Shown here: in pieces, positions 44,256 to 52,090 of the stretch
Layout of the letters: each line of letters begins with the position of its first letter
Numbering within the stretch: the first letter of the stretch is position 1
Translations under genes and position numbers: made by a program
NCBI RefSeq assembly: GCF_004959775.1
Contig: NZ_SJZG01000003.1
Location: 124,001 to 188,000, forward strand
DNA: 64,000 bases
Source: Agromyces sp. H66
Lineage (GTDB): Bacteria; Actinomycetota; Actinomycetes; Actinomycetales; Microbacteriaceae
Direction of reading: 5' to 3'
Notes under the pieces: model-generated
What the model was told of the DNA's origin: nothing
The model's database searches: none
The model's input: the letters and a program-made list of their open reading frames with translations, nothing else

Positions 44256-47108
44256 TCAGCCGGCCCCGCCCGCGACATCCGATCGCCGTCGCTCGATCAT
44301 GCGGATGCCGAGCTTGCGCAACTCCTCGAACCAGAGCACGACGGAGGCCATGGCCGCGCACACGAGCCAGTGCTCGAGGTCGAGGCTCTGCGTGCCGAAC
44401 GCCACCTGCAGCGGCGGCAGCGACACCACCGCGATCTGCAGGAGCACCGCGAGCGCGACCGCGCCCCACAGCCACCGGTTCGCGAACAGGGCGCGGAACG
44501 CGCTGGTGGTGGCCGAACGCGCGTTGAACGCCGTGAAGAGCCCGGCGAACACGAGCGTCGTGAAGCCCGCGGTGCGTGCGGTGTCGAAGGAGTCCGTGCC
44601 GCCCGGGATGAGTCCGCCCGGGAGGAAGATGTCGATGGTGAGCAGCGTGATGATCGAGATCACGAGGCCCGTGGTGGCGATGCCGATCCACATGCTCAGG
44701 TCGATGGCCCGATCGTGGATGCCACGTGGCGGGCGTGCCATCACGTCGTCGATCTCGGGGTCGACGCCCATCGCGAGCGCCGGTCCCGAATCGGTGACGA
44801 GGTTCATCCACAGGATCTGCGTCGCGAGGAGCGGCAGCACGAGCCCGTCGCCGCCCGCATCGGTGAATCCGAGCACCCCGGCGAAGACGACGCCGAGGAA
44901 CACCGTCAGCACCTCGCCCATGTTCGAGAACAACAGGTAGCGCAGGAACTTGCGGATGTTGTCGAAGATCACCCGACCCTCGCGCACGGCGTGCACGATG
45001 GTCGCGAAGTCGTCGTCGGCGAGCACCATCTTGGCCGCCTCCTTCGTGACCTCGGTGCCCGCGATGCCCATGGCGATGCCGATGTCGGCGGACTTCAACG
45101 CGGGCGCGTCGTTCACGCCGTCGCCGGTCATGGCCACGACCTGGCCGTCGGCCTGCAGGGCGTCGACGATGCGCAGCTTGTGCTGCGGCGCCACGCGGGC
45201 GAACACCGACGCGGTGCGCACGGCGTCGCGCAACTGGTGTTCGTCCATGCCGTCGATGCGCGCGCCGGGCAGCGCGATGCCCTCGTCGTCGATGATGCCG
45301 AGGTCGCGGGCGATGCGGCTCGCGGTCGCGGGGTGGTCGCCCGTGATCATGATGATCCGGATGCCGGCGGCGTGCGCCTCGGCGATCGCCGGTCGCACCT
45401 CGGGGCGCGGCGGGTCGATGATGCCGACCACGCCCGCGTAGACGAGATCCTCCTCCGAGGACTCGTCGAAGGACGCGGCATCCGCTGCCTCGCCGGTGGC
45501 GGCGAGCTCGGGCGCCGGCCGGTACGCGACTCCCAGGGTGCGGAAGGACTCCTCCGAGAGCGCCTCCATGTCGGCCAGGCACCTGGCTCGCCGGAGGGGG
45601 TCGAGCGGCACGATCTCAGTGCCGACCTGCAGCCGCGTGCAGTGCCTGAGCAGCACGTCGGGCGCGCCCTTGCTCAGCACCACGAGGTCGCCGCTCTCGT
45701 GGCGGTGGGCCGTCGACATCATCTTGCGCTCGGAGCTGAACGGCACCTCGCCGACGCGGCCGTAGCGGGCCGCCTCCTCCGCGGTGCCGGCGAGCTTGCC
45801 CGCCGCGACGAGGAATGCCGCTTCGGTCGGGTCCCCCTCGATCTCCCACACGCCATCGCGTTCGGTGAGCTGCGCGTCGTTCGCGAGCGACCCGACGCCG
45901 ATCACGATCTGCGCCTCGGCGCGCAGGGGGCCCTCGCCGAGCTCCGCACCCCTCGACATCGCGCGACCGACGGGTGCGTAGCCGACGCCCTCGAGGTCGA
46001 CGGTGCCCGAGGCGGTGACGATCCGCTGGATGGTCATCTGGTTCGTCGTGAGCGTGCCGGTCTTGTCGGTGCAGATGACGGATGCCGATCCGAGCGTCTC
46101 GACGCTCGAGAGCTTCTTCACCACGGCATTCCGCTTCGCCATGCGCTGCACGCCGAGGGCGAGCACGAGCGAAAGGATCGCCGGCAGCCCCTCGGGCACG
46201 GCGGCGACGGCGAGCGAGACGCCGAGCAGCAGCACGGTCACGAGGTCGGCCGCCGAGTCGATGCCCTGCACGAGTGCGACCGTGATCATCACGACGATCG
46301 CGATGACGACGACGATGCGGCCGAGCATGCGACCGAGGTGGGCGACCTCGTTCTGCAGCGGCGTGGGCTCCTCCAGCGTCTCGTCGAGCATGGTCGCGAT
46401 CGCACCCATCTCGGTGGACATGCCGGTGGCCGTCACGACCGCGCGCCCGGTGCCGCGGCTCACCGCGGTGCCCTTGTAGACCATGTCGAACCGGTCGCCG
46501 AGGGGCACCACCGCGTCGATCGTGTCGACCCGCTTCTCGACGGCCTCGCTCTCGCCGGTGAGCGACGCCTCGGCGATCCGCAGCGAGCTCGCCCGGAACA
46601 GGCGGCCGTCGGCGCCGACCTGGTCGCCCTCGGAGAGCACCAGCACGTCGCCCGGCACGAGGTCGGTGCTCGGCACGGTGCGCAGCTCACCGTCGCGGAG
46701 GACCGTGGAATGCGCCTGCGTCATCACGGCGAGCGCGGCCACGGCGCGCTCGGCTCGCGATTCCTGCACGAGTCCGAGCACCCCGTTCAGCAGGATGATC
46801 GCGAGGATCACGGTCGCGTCGATCGGCCAGCCCTCGGCGCCCTCGATGATCCATGCGATCAGCGAGATCACCACCGCGGCGAGCAGCAGCATGATCAGCG
46901 GGTCGGTGAACTGGGCGACCACCCGGCGCCAGAGCGGATTCCGCGCGACGCTCCGCAGCTCGTTCGGGCCGTGCTCGGCGAACCGGTCGGATGCCTCGGC
47001 CGACGTCAGTCCGCGTTCGGGGTCCACACCCATGACGCGCGCGACGTCCGCGGCATCCGTTCGCACCGGGTCGAACGTGTCGGCGGACGCTTCCCGAGGG
47101 CTCGTCAT
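44256..47108 (-). CDS. Cation-transporting P-type ATPase (P2, calcium-pump-like)
   Basis: A 950-residue pump. N-terminal cation ATPase domain (GLTSAEASDRFAEHGPNELR), transmembrane pairs, actuator TGES in ASLTGESEAVEKR, phosphorylation site ICTDKTGTLTTNQM, TM4 motif VAAVPEGLPAILSLVLALG as in Ca2+ pumps, hinge MTGDGVNDAPALKSADIGIAM and C-terminal helices with TQILWMNLVTDSGPALAMG. By family it exports Ca2+ or a related divalent cation. ATG 47108 follows GGAGG; GAGGAT ends 6 bases before it. Divergent from the copper-type ATPase. Confidence 0.93.
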   Translation of the reverse strand: MTSPREASADTFDPVRTDAADVARVMGVDPERGLTSAEASDRFAEHGPNELRSVARNPLWRRVVAQFTDPLIMLLLAAVVISLIAWIIEGAEGWPIDATVILAIILLNGVLGLVQESRAERAVAALAVMTQAHSTVLRDGELRTVPSTDLVPGDVLVLSEGDQVGADGRLFRASSLRIAEASLTGESEAVEKRVDTIDAVVPLGDRFDMVYKGTAVSRGTGRAVVTATGMSTEMGAIATMLDETLEEPTPLQNEVAHLGRMLGRIVVVIAIVVMITVALVQGIDSAADLVTVLLLGVSLAVAAVPEGLPAILSLVLALGVQRMAKRNAVVKKLSSVETLGSASVICTDKTGTLTTNQMTIQRIVTASGTVDLEGVGYAPVGRAMSRGAELGEGPLRAEAQIVIGVGSLANDAQLTERDGVWEIEGDPTEAAFLVAAGKLAGTAEEAARYGRVGEVPFSSERKMMSTAHRHESGDLVVLSKGAPDVLLRHCTRLQVGTEIVPLDPLRRARCLADMEALSEESFRTLGVAYRPAPELAATGEAADAASFDESSEEDLVYAGVVGIIDPPRPEVRPAIAEAHAAGIRIIMITGDHPATASRIARDLGIIDDEGIALPGARIDGMDEHQLRDAVRTASVFARVAPQHKLRIVDALQADGQVVAMTGDGVNDAPALKSADIGIAMGIAGTEVTKEAAKMVLADDDFATIVHAVREGRVIFDNIRKFLRYLLFSNMGEVLTVFLGVVFAGVLGFTDAGGDGLVLPLLATQILWMNLVTDSGPALAMGVDPEIDDVMARPPRGIHDRAIDLSMWIGIATTGLVISIITLLTIDIFLPGGLIPGGTDSFDTARTAGFTTLVFAGLFTAFNARSATTSAFRALFANRWLWGAVALAVLLQIAVVSLPPLQVAFGTQSLDLEHWLVCAAMASVVLWFEELRKLGIRMIERRRSDVAGGAG

Positions 47109-47202
47109 GCCTCCATCCTCGCAAGCTCCGGCGGGAGCGGCCGGAATTCCCTCGCCGATGCGGGAACAGATCGGCGAGGCGACGCGTTGTCGTGGGTGAG
47201 TG

Positions 47203-47219
47203 ATACCCATAGGGGGTAT
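47203..47219 (+). promoter_or_regulatory. CsoR-like copper operator
   Basis: ATACCCATAGGGGGTAT is a pseudo-palindrome of the ATACCC-N4/5-GGGTAT type bound by the copper-sensing repressor CsoR in Actinobacteria. It sits 32 bases before the ATG of the copper-type P-ATPase and would overlap its promoter. No csoR gene is in the window. Confidence 0.6.
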
Positions 47220-47250
47220 TCGCGGACCGGGTGGCAACGGAGGAAGATCG

Positions 47251-49512
47251 ATGAGCATGACCCGAGATGACATGCACGAGCACCACGACGGGCACACCGG
47301 GCACGAGGGCCACGACGCGCACTCGACCCCAGACGCGCACGCAGCCCACGACCCGGCCGGCCACGACATGGACGACGTGGCCGAGATGACCGACCACGCC
47401 GGCCACGCGCAGCACGGCATGTCCGCCCCCGGCGCACCCGCCGGCCACGACGCGCACGCCGGCCACGACATGGCCGGGCACGGCGGGCACGGCGGGCACG
47501 GCGACCATGTCGCCCAGTTCCGCCGCCTGTTCTGGATCATGCTCGTCATCGCGATCCCGACGATCGCATTCAGCCCGATGTTCGCCGCGATCCTGGGCTA
47601 CTCCCTGCCCGACGCTCCACTGGTCTCGTGGATCTCGCCGGTGCTCGGCACGGTCCTGTACGTCTGGGGCGGGAAGCCGTTCCTCACCGGCGCCTGGTCG
47701 GAGCTGAAGGCCCGCAAGCCCGGCATGATGCTCCTCATCGGCCTCGCCATCACCGTGGGGTACTTCGCCTCACTCGGGGCGACGCTCGGCATCCTGCCGC
47801 ACGACCTCGACTTCTGGTGGGAGCTCGCGCTCCTCATCGTGATCATGCTGCTCGGCCACTGGATCGAGATGCGCTCGATCGCGGCCACCTCGTCGGCGCT
47901 CGACGCACTCGCCGCGCTGCTGCCCGACGAGGCCGAGCGCGTGGTGACGGACTCGACCACCGGCCCCTCGGCAGGCTCGGGGACCGAGATCGTCTCGCCG
48001 TCCGACCTCGTCGTCGGCGACATCGTGATCGTGCGGCCCGGCGGACGCGTGCCCGCCGACGGCGACGTGATCGACGGCACGGCCGCGATGGACGAGTCGA
48101 TGATCACGGGCGAGTCGACCACGGTGAGCCGTGGCCCCGGCGACCACGTCGTCGCCGGCACCGTCGCCACCGACACCGCGATCCGCGTACGCGTCGACGC
48201 GATCGGCGACGACACCGCGCTCGCCGGCATCCAGCGACTCGTCGCCGAGGCGCAGGCCTCGAGCTCGCGCGCACAGCGCATCGCCGATCGAGCGGCCGGC
48301 TGGCTGTTCTGGTTCGCGCTCGGCGCCGCCGCCATCACGGCAGCCGTCTGGTGGGCCATCGGACTCCCCGACGAGGGCGTCGTCCACACCGTCACCGTGC
48401 TCGTGATCGCCTGCCCCCACGCCCTCGGCCTGGCGATCCCGCTCGTCGTGTCGATCGCCACCGAACGCGCGGCCCGCGGCGGCGTGCTCGTCACCGATCG
48501 GCTCGCGCTCGAGACCATGCGCACGGTCGACGCGGTGCTCTTCGACAAGACCGGCACCCTCACCAAGGGCGAGCCGGCGGTCACGGATGTCGCGGCCGCG
48601 GCCGGTCACGACCTCGACGAGGTGCTCGCGCTCGCGGCATCCGCCGAGCACGACTCGGAGCACCCCCTCGCGAAGGCGATCGTCTCGCACGCCGGCCACC
48701 GGCAGCTCGCGCTGGCGGCGGCATCCGGATTCGAGGCATCGGCGGCGATCGGCGTGAGTGCCGAGGTGGGCGGGCGCACCGTGCACGTGGGCGGGCCGGG
48801 CATGCTCGCCCGCGAGGGCCTCGAGTCGCTGCCCGAGTCGCGGGAGTGGGCGGAACGCGGTTCCACCGTGCTGCACGTCGTGGTCGACGGCGAGGTCGCC
48901 GGTGCGATCGCCCTGGCCGACGAGGTTCGACCCGAGTCGAAGGAGGCGGTCGACGCCCTGCACGCCCTCGGATTGAGCGTCGTGATGATCACGGGCGACG
49001 CGGAGCCGGTGGCCCGCACCGTGGCCGGCCAGCTCGGCATCGATCGCGTCTTCGCGGGCGTGCGACCCGAGGACAAGGCCGCCAAGGTGCAGGAACTCCA
49101 GCACGAAGGCCTCTCGGTCGCGATGGTCGGCGACGGTGTGAACGACGCGCCGGCGCTGGCACAGGCCGACGTCGGCATCGCGATCGGTGCGGGCACGGAT
49201 GTCGCGATCGCGTCGGCCGGCGTCATCCTCGCGTCGAGCGACCCGCGTTCGGTGGTCTCGGTCATCGAGTTGTCGCGCGCGAGCTACCGCAAGATGACGC
49301 AGAACCTGTGGTGGGCCGCCGGCTACAACCTCGTGTCGGTGCCGCTCGCCGCCGGCGTGCTCGCGCCGATCGGTTTCGTGCTGCCGATGTCGGTCGGCGC
49401 GATCCTGATGTCGCTGTCGACCGTGATCGTCGCGGCGAACGCGCAGCTGCTGCGTCGCCTCGACCTGCGACCCGAGGAGTCGACGCGGGCAGTACTCGAG
49501 CGCGCGAGCTGA
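47251..49512 (+). CDS. Heavy-metal P-type ATPase, CopB type, His-rich N-terminus
   Basis: A 753-residue P1B ATPase. Residues 1-85 hold about 28 His with many HD/HA/HG pairs plus Met, a metal-binding tail. Membrane helix 6 carries CPH (VIACPHALGLAIPL), the mark of CopB-type Cu/Ag exporters instead of CPC. Actuator TGES in MITGESTTVSRG, phosphorylation site LFDKTGTLTKGEP, the HP motif SEHPLAKAI, hinge VGDGVNDAPALAQADVGIAIG. ATG 47251 has GAGGAAG upstream. The CsoR-like box points to copper control. Divergent from the Ca-pump-like ATPase. Confidence 0.94.
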   Translation: MSMTRDDMHEHHDGHTGHEGHDAHSTPDAHAAHDPAGHDMDDVAEMTDHAGHAQHGMSAPGAPAGHDAHAGHDMAGHGGHGGHGDHVAQFRRLFWIMLVIAIPTIAFSPMFAAILGYSLPDAPLVSWISPVLGTVLYVWGGKPFLTGAWSELKARKPGMMLLIGLAITVGYFASLGATLGILPHDLDFWWELALLIVIMLLGHWIEMRSIAATSSALDALAALLPDEAERVVTDSTTGPSAGSGTEIVSPSDLVVGDIVIVRPGGRVPADGDVIDGTAAMDESMITGESTTVSRGPGDHVVAGTVATDTAIRVRVDAIGDDTALAGIQRLVAEAQASSSRAQRIADRAAGWLFWFALGAAAITAAVWWAIGLPDEGVVHTVTVLVIACPHALGLAIPLVVSIATERAARGGVLVTDRLALETMRTVDAVLFDKTGTLTKGEPAVTDVAAAAGHDLDEVLALAASAEHDSEHPLAKAIVSHAGHRQLALAAASGFEASAAIGVSAEVGGRTVHVGGPGMLAREGLESLPESREWAERGSTVLHVVVDGEVAGAIALADEVRPESKEAVDALHALGLSVVMITGDAEPVARTVAGQLGIDRVFAGVRPEDKAAKVQELQHEGLSVAMVGDGVNDAPALAQADVGIAIGAGTDVAIASAGVILASSDPRSVVSVIELSRASYRKMTQNLWWAAGYNLVSVPLAAGVLAPIGFVLPMSVGAILMSLSTVIVAANAQLLRRLDLRPEESTRAVLERAS

Positions 49513-49603
49513 TCCCCGAGCTCCTGCAGGAGTGATCCCCGAGCTCCTGCAGGAGAATGGGCCCCATCCCCCGTCAGGGCGAGGATGGGGCCCATTCTCC
49601 TGC
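49511..49603. repeat. Direct repeat plus 22-bp hairpin (family D copy 2) after the copper ATPase
   Basis: Two 22-bp direct repeats starting GATCCCCGAGCTCC (49511-49532 and 49534-49555), each containing the 12-bp palindrome CTCCTGCAGGAG. The second runs into a hairpin with perfect 21-bp arms GCAGGAGAATGGGCCCC... (49549-49569) and its complement (49583-49603), extendable to 22 bp, loop of 13. It is the strongest hairpin in the window and a likely end of the ATPase transcript. Confidence 0.8.
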
Positions 49604-49617
49604 ACTGGCGTGGCATC

Positions 49618-49653
49618 CGCTTCGCTCCCCGCTTCGCCCCCCGCTTCGCTCCC
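49618..49653. repeat. Three 12-bp tandem repeats
   Basis: CGCTTCGCTCCC, CGCTTCGCCCCC, CGCTTCGCTCCC in tandem, just after the family D hairpin and before the DUF4440 gene. Non-coding; no function evident. Confidence 0.7.
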
Positions 49654-49694
49654 CGCTCTGGGCACCTGCCGCGTGGACGGGTAGCGTGCTGGTC

Positions 49695-50063
49695 ATGGAC
49701 GACTCGATCGCGGTGCTCGTCGCGGGCGCCGAACGCAGGCTGCTGGAACCCGAGGTGCGCCGAGACCCCGAATCGCTCGGTGAACTCCTGCACGAATCGT
49801 TCCGCGAGGTCGGCAAGAGCGGACGGCTCTGGACGCGCGACGAGCTCATCGACGTGATGACGGGCTCGGACGCGGTCGAGCTGCAGTCGGCCGTCGTCAC
49901 GGGCGAGCACGTCGAGCTCGTGGCATCCGACCTCGCGCTGCTCACCTACACGCTCGACGCGAACGGCGAACGCAGCCGGCGCAGCTCGCTGTGGCGCATC
50001 GCCGACGGGCGCCCGCAACTGGTGTTCCACCAGGGCACGCCGCTCGGCCCCGGGGTGGCCTGA
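49695..50063 (+). CDS. DUF4440/NTF2-like small protein
   Basis: A 122-residue protein with the cone-shaped NTF2-like pattern of DUF4440 proteins: VLVAGAERRLLEPEVRRDPESLGELLHESFREVGKSGRLWTRDELIDVM, then LTYTLDANGERSRRSSLWRIADGRPQLVFHQGTP. In other bacteria such proteins are annotated as nuclear transport factor 2 family; the ligand is unknown. TAGCGT (49682-49687) ends 7 bases before ATG 49695, a leaderless layout. Single gene. Confidence 0.8.
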   Translation: MDDSIAVLVAGAERRLLEPEVRRDPESLGELLHESFREVGKSGRLWTRDELIDVMTGSDAVELQSAVVTGEHVELVASDLALLTYTLDANGERSRRSSLWRIADGRPQLVFHQGTPLGPGVA

Positions 50064-50103
50064 GCCGACGCGGGCGCATCGACGAGAGAAAAGTTCGCGC
50101 CCA

Positions 50104-50131
50104 TGTCGATCCGGGACGTCTCCCGTTCGAC
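50104..50131 (+). promoter_or_regulatory. ECF-type promoter of the YCII/sigma operon
   Basis: TGTCGA (50104-50109), 18 bases, CGAC (50128-50131). TGTCGA is the reported -35 element of the ECF42 sigma group, with CGA/TC at -10, so the sigma factor encoded two genes downstream probably reads its own operon. The leader to ATG 50180 is about 42 nt and has GGGAG. Confidence 0.5.
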
Positions 50132-50179
50132 GCCAGGGTGAGGCGGGCAGTTCGGCCCGCACCGACAAGGGAGAAGACG

Positions 50180-50617
50180 ATGAAGTACATGCTGATCATG
50201 CGGGCCAACGAGCAGGGCCTCGAGGCGTACCAGGAGATGGACTTCAGCGAGGTCATCGCCGCGATGGGCCGCTACAACGAGTCCCTCATCAAGGCCGGCG
50301 TGCTGCTCGCCGGTGAGGGCCTGGCCGACGCGAAGGAGGGGTTCGTGGTCGACTTCGACTCGACGCCGCCCGTGGTCACCGACGGCCCGTACGCCGAGGC
50401 GAAGGAGCTCTTCAACGGCTTCTGGATCCTCCAGGTGTCGAGCAAGGAGGAGGCCGCGGAGTGGGCCAAGCGCTGCCCGCTCGGCCCCGGGGCCCGGCTC
50501 GAGGTGCGCCGCGTCACCGAGCTCGAGGACTTCCCGCAGGACAACGAGTGGATCCAGAAGGAAGCGGAGTGGCGCGCCGAGGCCGAGGCCGGCCAACTGG
50601 CACGACCGGCTGAGTGA
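50180..50617 (+). CDS. YCII-related (DGPF) domain protein
   Basis: A 145-residue protein of the DGPF/YCII group: MKYMLIMRANEQGLEAYQEM, the signature VVTDGPYAEAKELFNGFWIL, and AAEWAKRCPLGPGARLEVRRV. This family is almost always encoded next to an ECF sigma factor of group ECF42 and is thought to be its sensor or target; the chemical role is unknown. It overlaps the sigma gene by 4 bases. Confidence 0.9.
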   Translation: MKYMLIMRANEQGLEAYQEMDFSEVIAAMGRYNESLIKAGVLLAGEGLADAKEGFVVDFDSTPPVVTDGPYAEAKELFNGFWILQVSSKEEAAEWAKRCPLGPGARLEVRRVTELEDFPQDNEWIQKEAEWRAEAEAGQLARPAE

Positions 50618-51924
50618 TGCACGCGGATGCCTCGGGCTCGGTCGAGTCGGCGTCCGACGCCGACGCCGACCGGGCCCGGCGCGCCCTCGCCGCCGTCTGG
50701 CGCATCGAATCGGCCCGCATCGTCGCCACGCTGACGCGCTTCGCCGGCGATGTCGGGGAGGCCGAGGACCTCGCCCAGGAGGCGATGCTCGAGGCGCTCC
50801 GTCAGTGGCCGGAGCAGGGCGTGCCGGACAACCCCGGCGCGTGGCTCACGACCGTCGCGAAGCGGCGCGCCATCGACGGCTGGCGACGCCGCGAACGACT
50901 CGACGACCGGTATGCGGCGATGGCGCGCGATCTCGAGCAGCAGGGCGGCGAGGCATCCGGCGACTTCTTCGATCCCGACACCATCGACGACGACGTGCTG
51001 CGACTGGTCTTCGTCGCGTGCCACCCCGTGCTCTCGCGGGAGGCGCAGATCGCGCTGACGCTCCGGATCGTGGGCGGCCTCTCGAGCGAGGAGATCGCGC
51101 GCGCGTTCCTCGTGCCCGTCGCCACCGTGCAGCAGCGCATCGTGCGGGCGAAGAAGACCCTCGCGGCGGCCAACGTGCCGTTCGCGGTGCCCGAGCCGCA
51201 GGACTACGCCGAGCGCCTCGGCTCGGTGCTGAGCGTGCTGTACCTGATCTTCAACGAGGGCTACCTGCCGGCCTCGGGCGAGGAATGGGTGCGACCGGAT
51301 GTCTCGGCCGAGGCGTTGCGGCTCGCCCGCGTGGTCGCGAACCTCATGCCCCGAGAGCCCGAGGCGTGGTCGCTCGTGGCGCTCATGGAGTTCCACGCGT
51401 CGCGGTTCGCCGCGCGCGTCGGGCGAGACGGCACCCCGATCCCCCTCGACGAGCAGGACCGCAGCCGCTGGGATCGTGCGCAGATCGAGCGCGGGCGGAT
51501 CGCCCTCGCCCGGGCCGACCTCGTCGGCCGGGGCCGCGCCTCGTACGGGCTCCAGGCGGCGATCGCCGAGTGCCACGCCGTCGCGCCGACCGCCGCCGAC
51601 ACCGACTGGGCGCGCATCGTGGTGCTCTACGAGGCGCTCGGACGCCTCGCGCCGTCACCCGTGGTCGAGCTGAACCGCGCCGTGGCCGTCGCGATGGCCA
51701 CCGGGCCCGCGAGCGCGTTGCGCCTCGTCGACGAGCTCGAGCGCAGCGGCCGGCTGGCCGGGTATCCGGGGCTCCCCGCGGTGCGCGGCGAGTTGCTCGC
51801 CCGGCTCGGGCGCGCGCAGGAGGCGCGCGGCGAACTCGAGACGGCCGCCCGGCTCACCGGAAACGAGCGCGAGCGCGCGGCGCTCCTCGCGAAGGCGGCG
51901 GCCCTCCGCGGCTCCGCGGGTTGA
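50614..51924 (+). CDS. ECF sigma factor with C-terminal TPR-like extension (ECF42 type)
   Basis: A 436-residue sigma factor. Region 2 is RIVATLTRFAGDVGEAEDLAQEAMLEALRQWP; region 4 is LRIVGGLSSEEIARAFLVPVATVQQRIVRAKK. The last about 230 residues are a helical repeat extension beginning with LSVLYLIFNEGYLPASG, the mark of ECF42 factors. There is no anti-sigma gene beside it; the extension is thought to control activity. GTG 50614 or ATG 50617 is the start. The YCII gene upstream is its partner. Confidence 0.92.
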   Translation: MMHADASGSVESASDADADRARRALAAVWRIESARIVATLTRFAGDVGEAEDLAQEAMLEALRQWPEQGVPDNPGAWLTTVAKRRAIDGWRRRERLDDRYAAMARDLEQQGGEASGDFFDPDTIDDDVLRLVFVACHPVLSREAQIALTLRIVGGLSSEEIARAFLVPVATVQQRIVRAKKTLAAANVPFAVPEPQDYAERLGSVLSVLYLIFNEGYLPASGEEWVRPDVSAEALRLARVVANLMPREPEAWSLVALMEFHASRFAARVGRDGTPIPLDEQDRSRWDRAQIERGRIALARADLVGRGRASYGLQAAIAECHAVAPTAADTDWARIVVLYEALGRLAPSPVVELNRAVAVAMATGPASALRLVDELERSGRLAGYPGLPAVRGELLARLGRAQEARGELETAARLTGNERERAALLAKAAALRGSAG

Positions 51925-51993
51925 GAGGCCGCCCCGGCCGTCTCGAAACCTGCACCCTGGGCCGATCTTGGGCGGCGGAATACCGAGCCGGAT

Positions 51994-52042
51994 TCGAGCG
52001 GGCGCAGATGCAGGGTCGCACCCTGCATCTGCGCCTTCTCGA
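51994..52042. repeat. Family B inverted repeat, copy 2 (with a family C element at 51915-51950)
   Basis: Perfect 16-bp arms GGCGCAGATGCAGGGT (52001-52016) and ACCCTGCATCTGCGCC (52020-52035), loop CGC, with a further 5-bp TCGAG/CTCGA extension after a 2-base mismatch. The arm core TCGARCGGGCGCRGATGC is shared with 29918-29938. It lies between the sigma gene and the converging RND gene. Just before it, GCGGGTTGAG...GTCTCGAAACCTGC (51917-51953) is a family C member that overlaps the sigma stop codon. Confidence 0.8.
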
Positions 52043-52090
52043 TTCGGGTCCAGACGAAGGGTCGACCGCGATGCCGAGGCCGCCGCGCCC

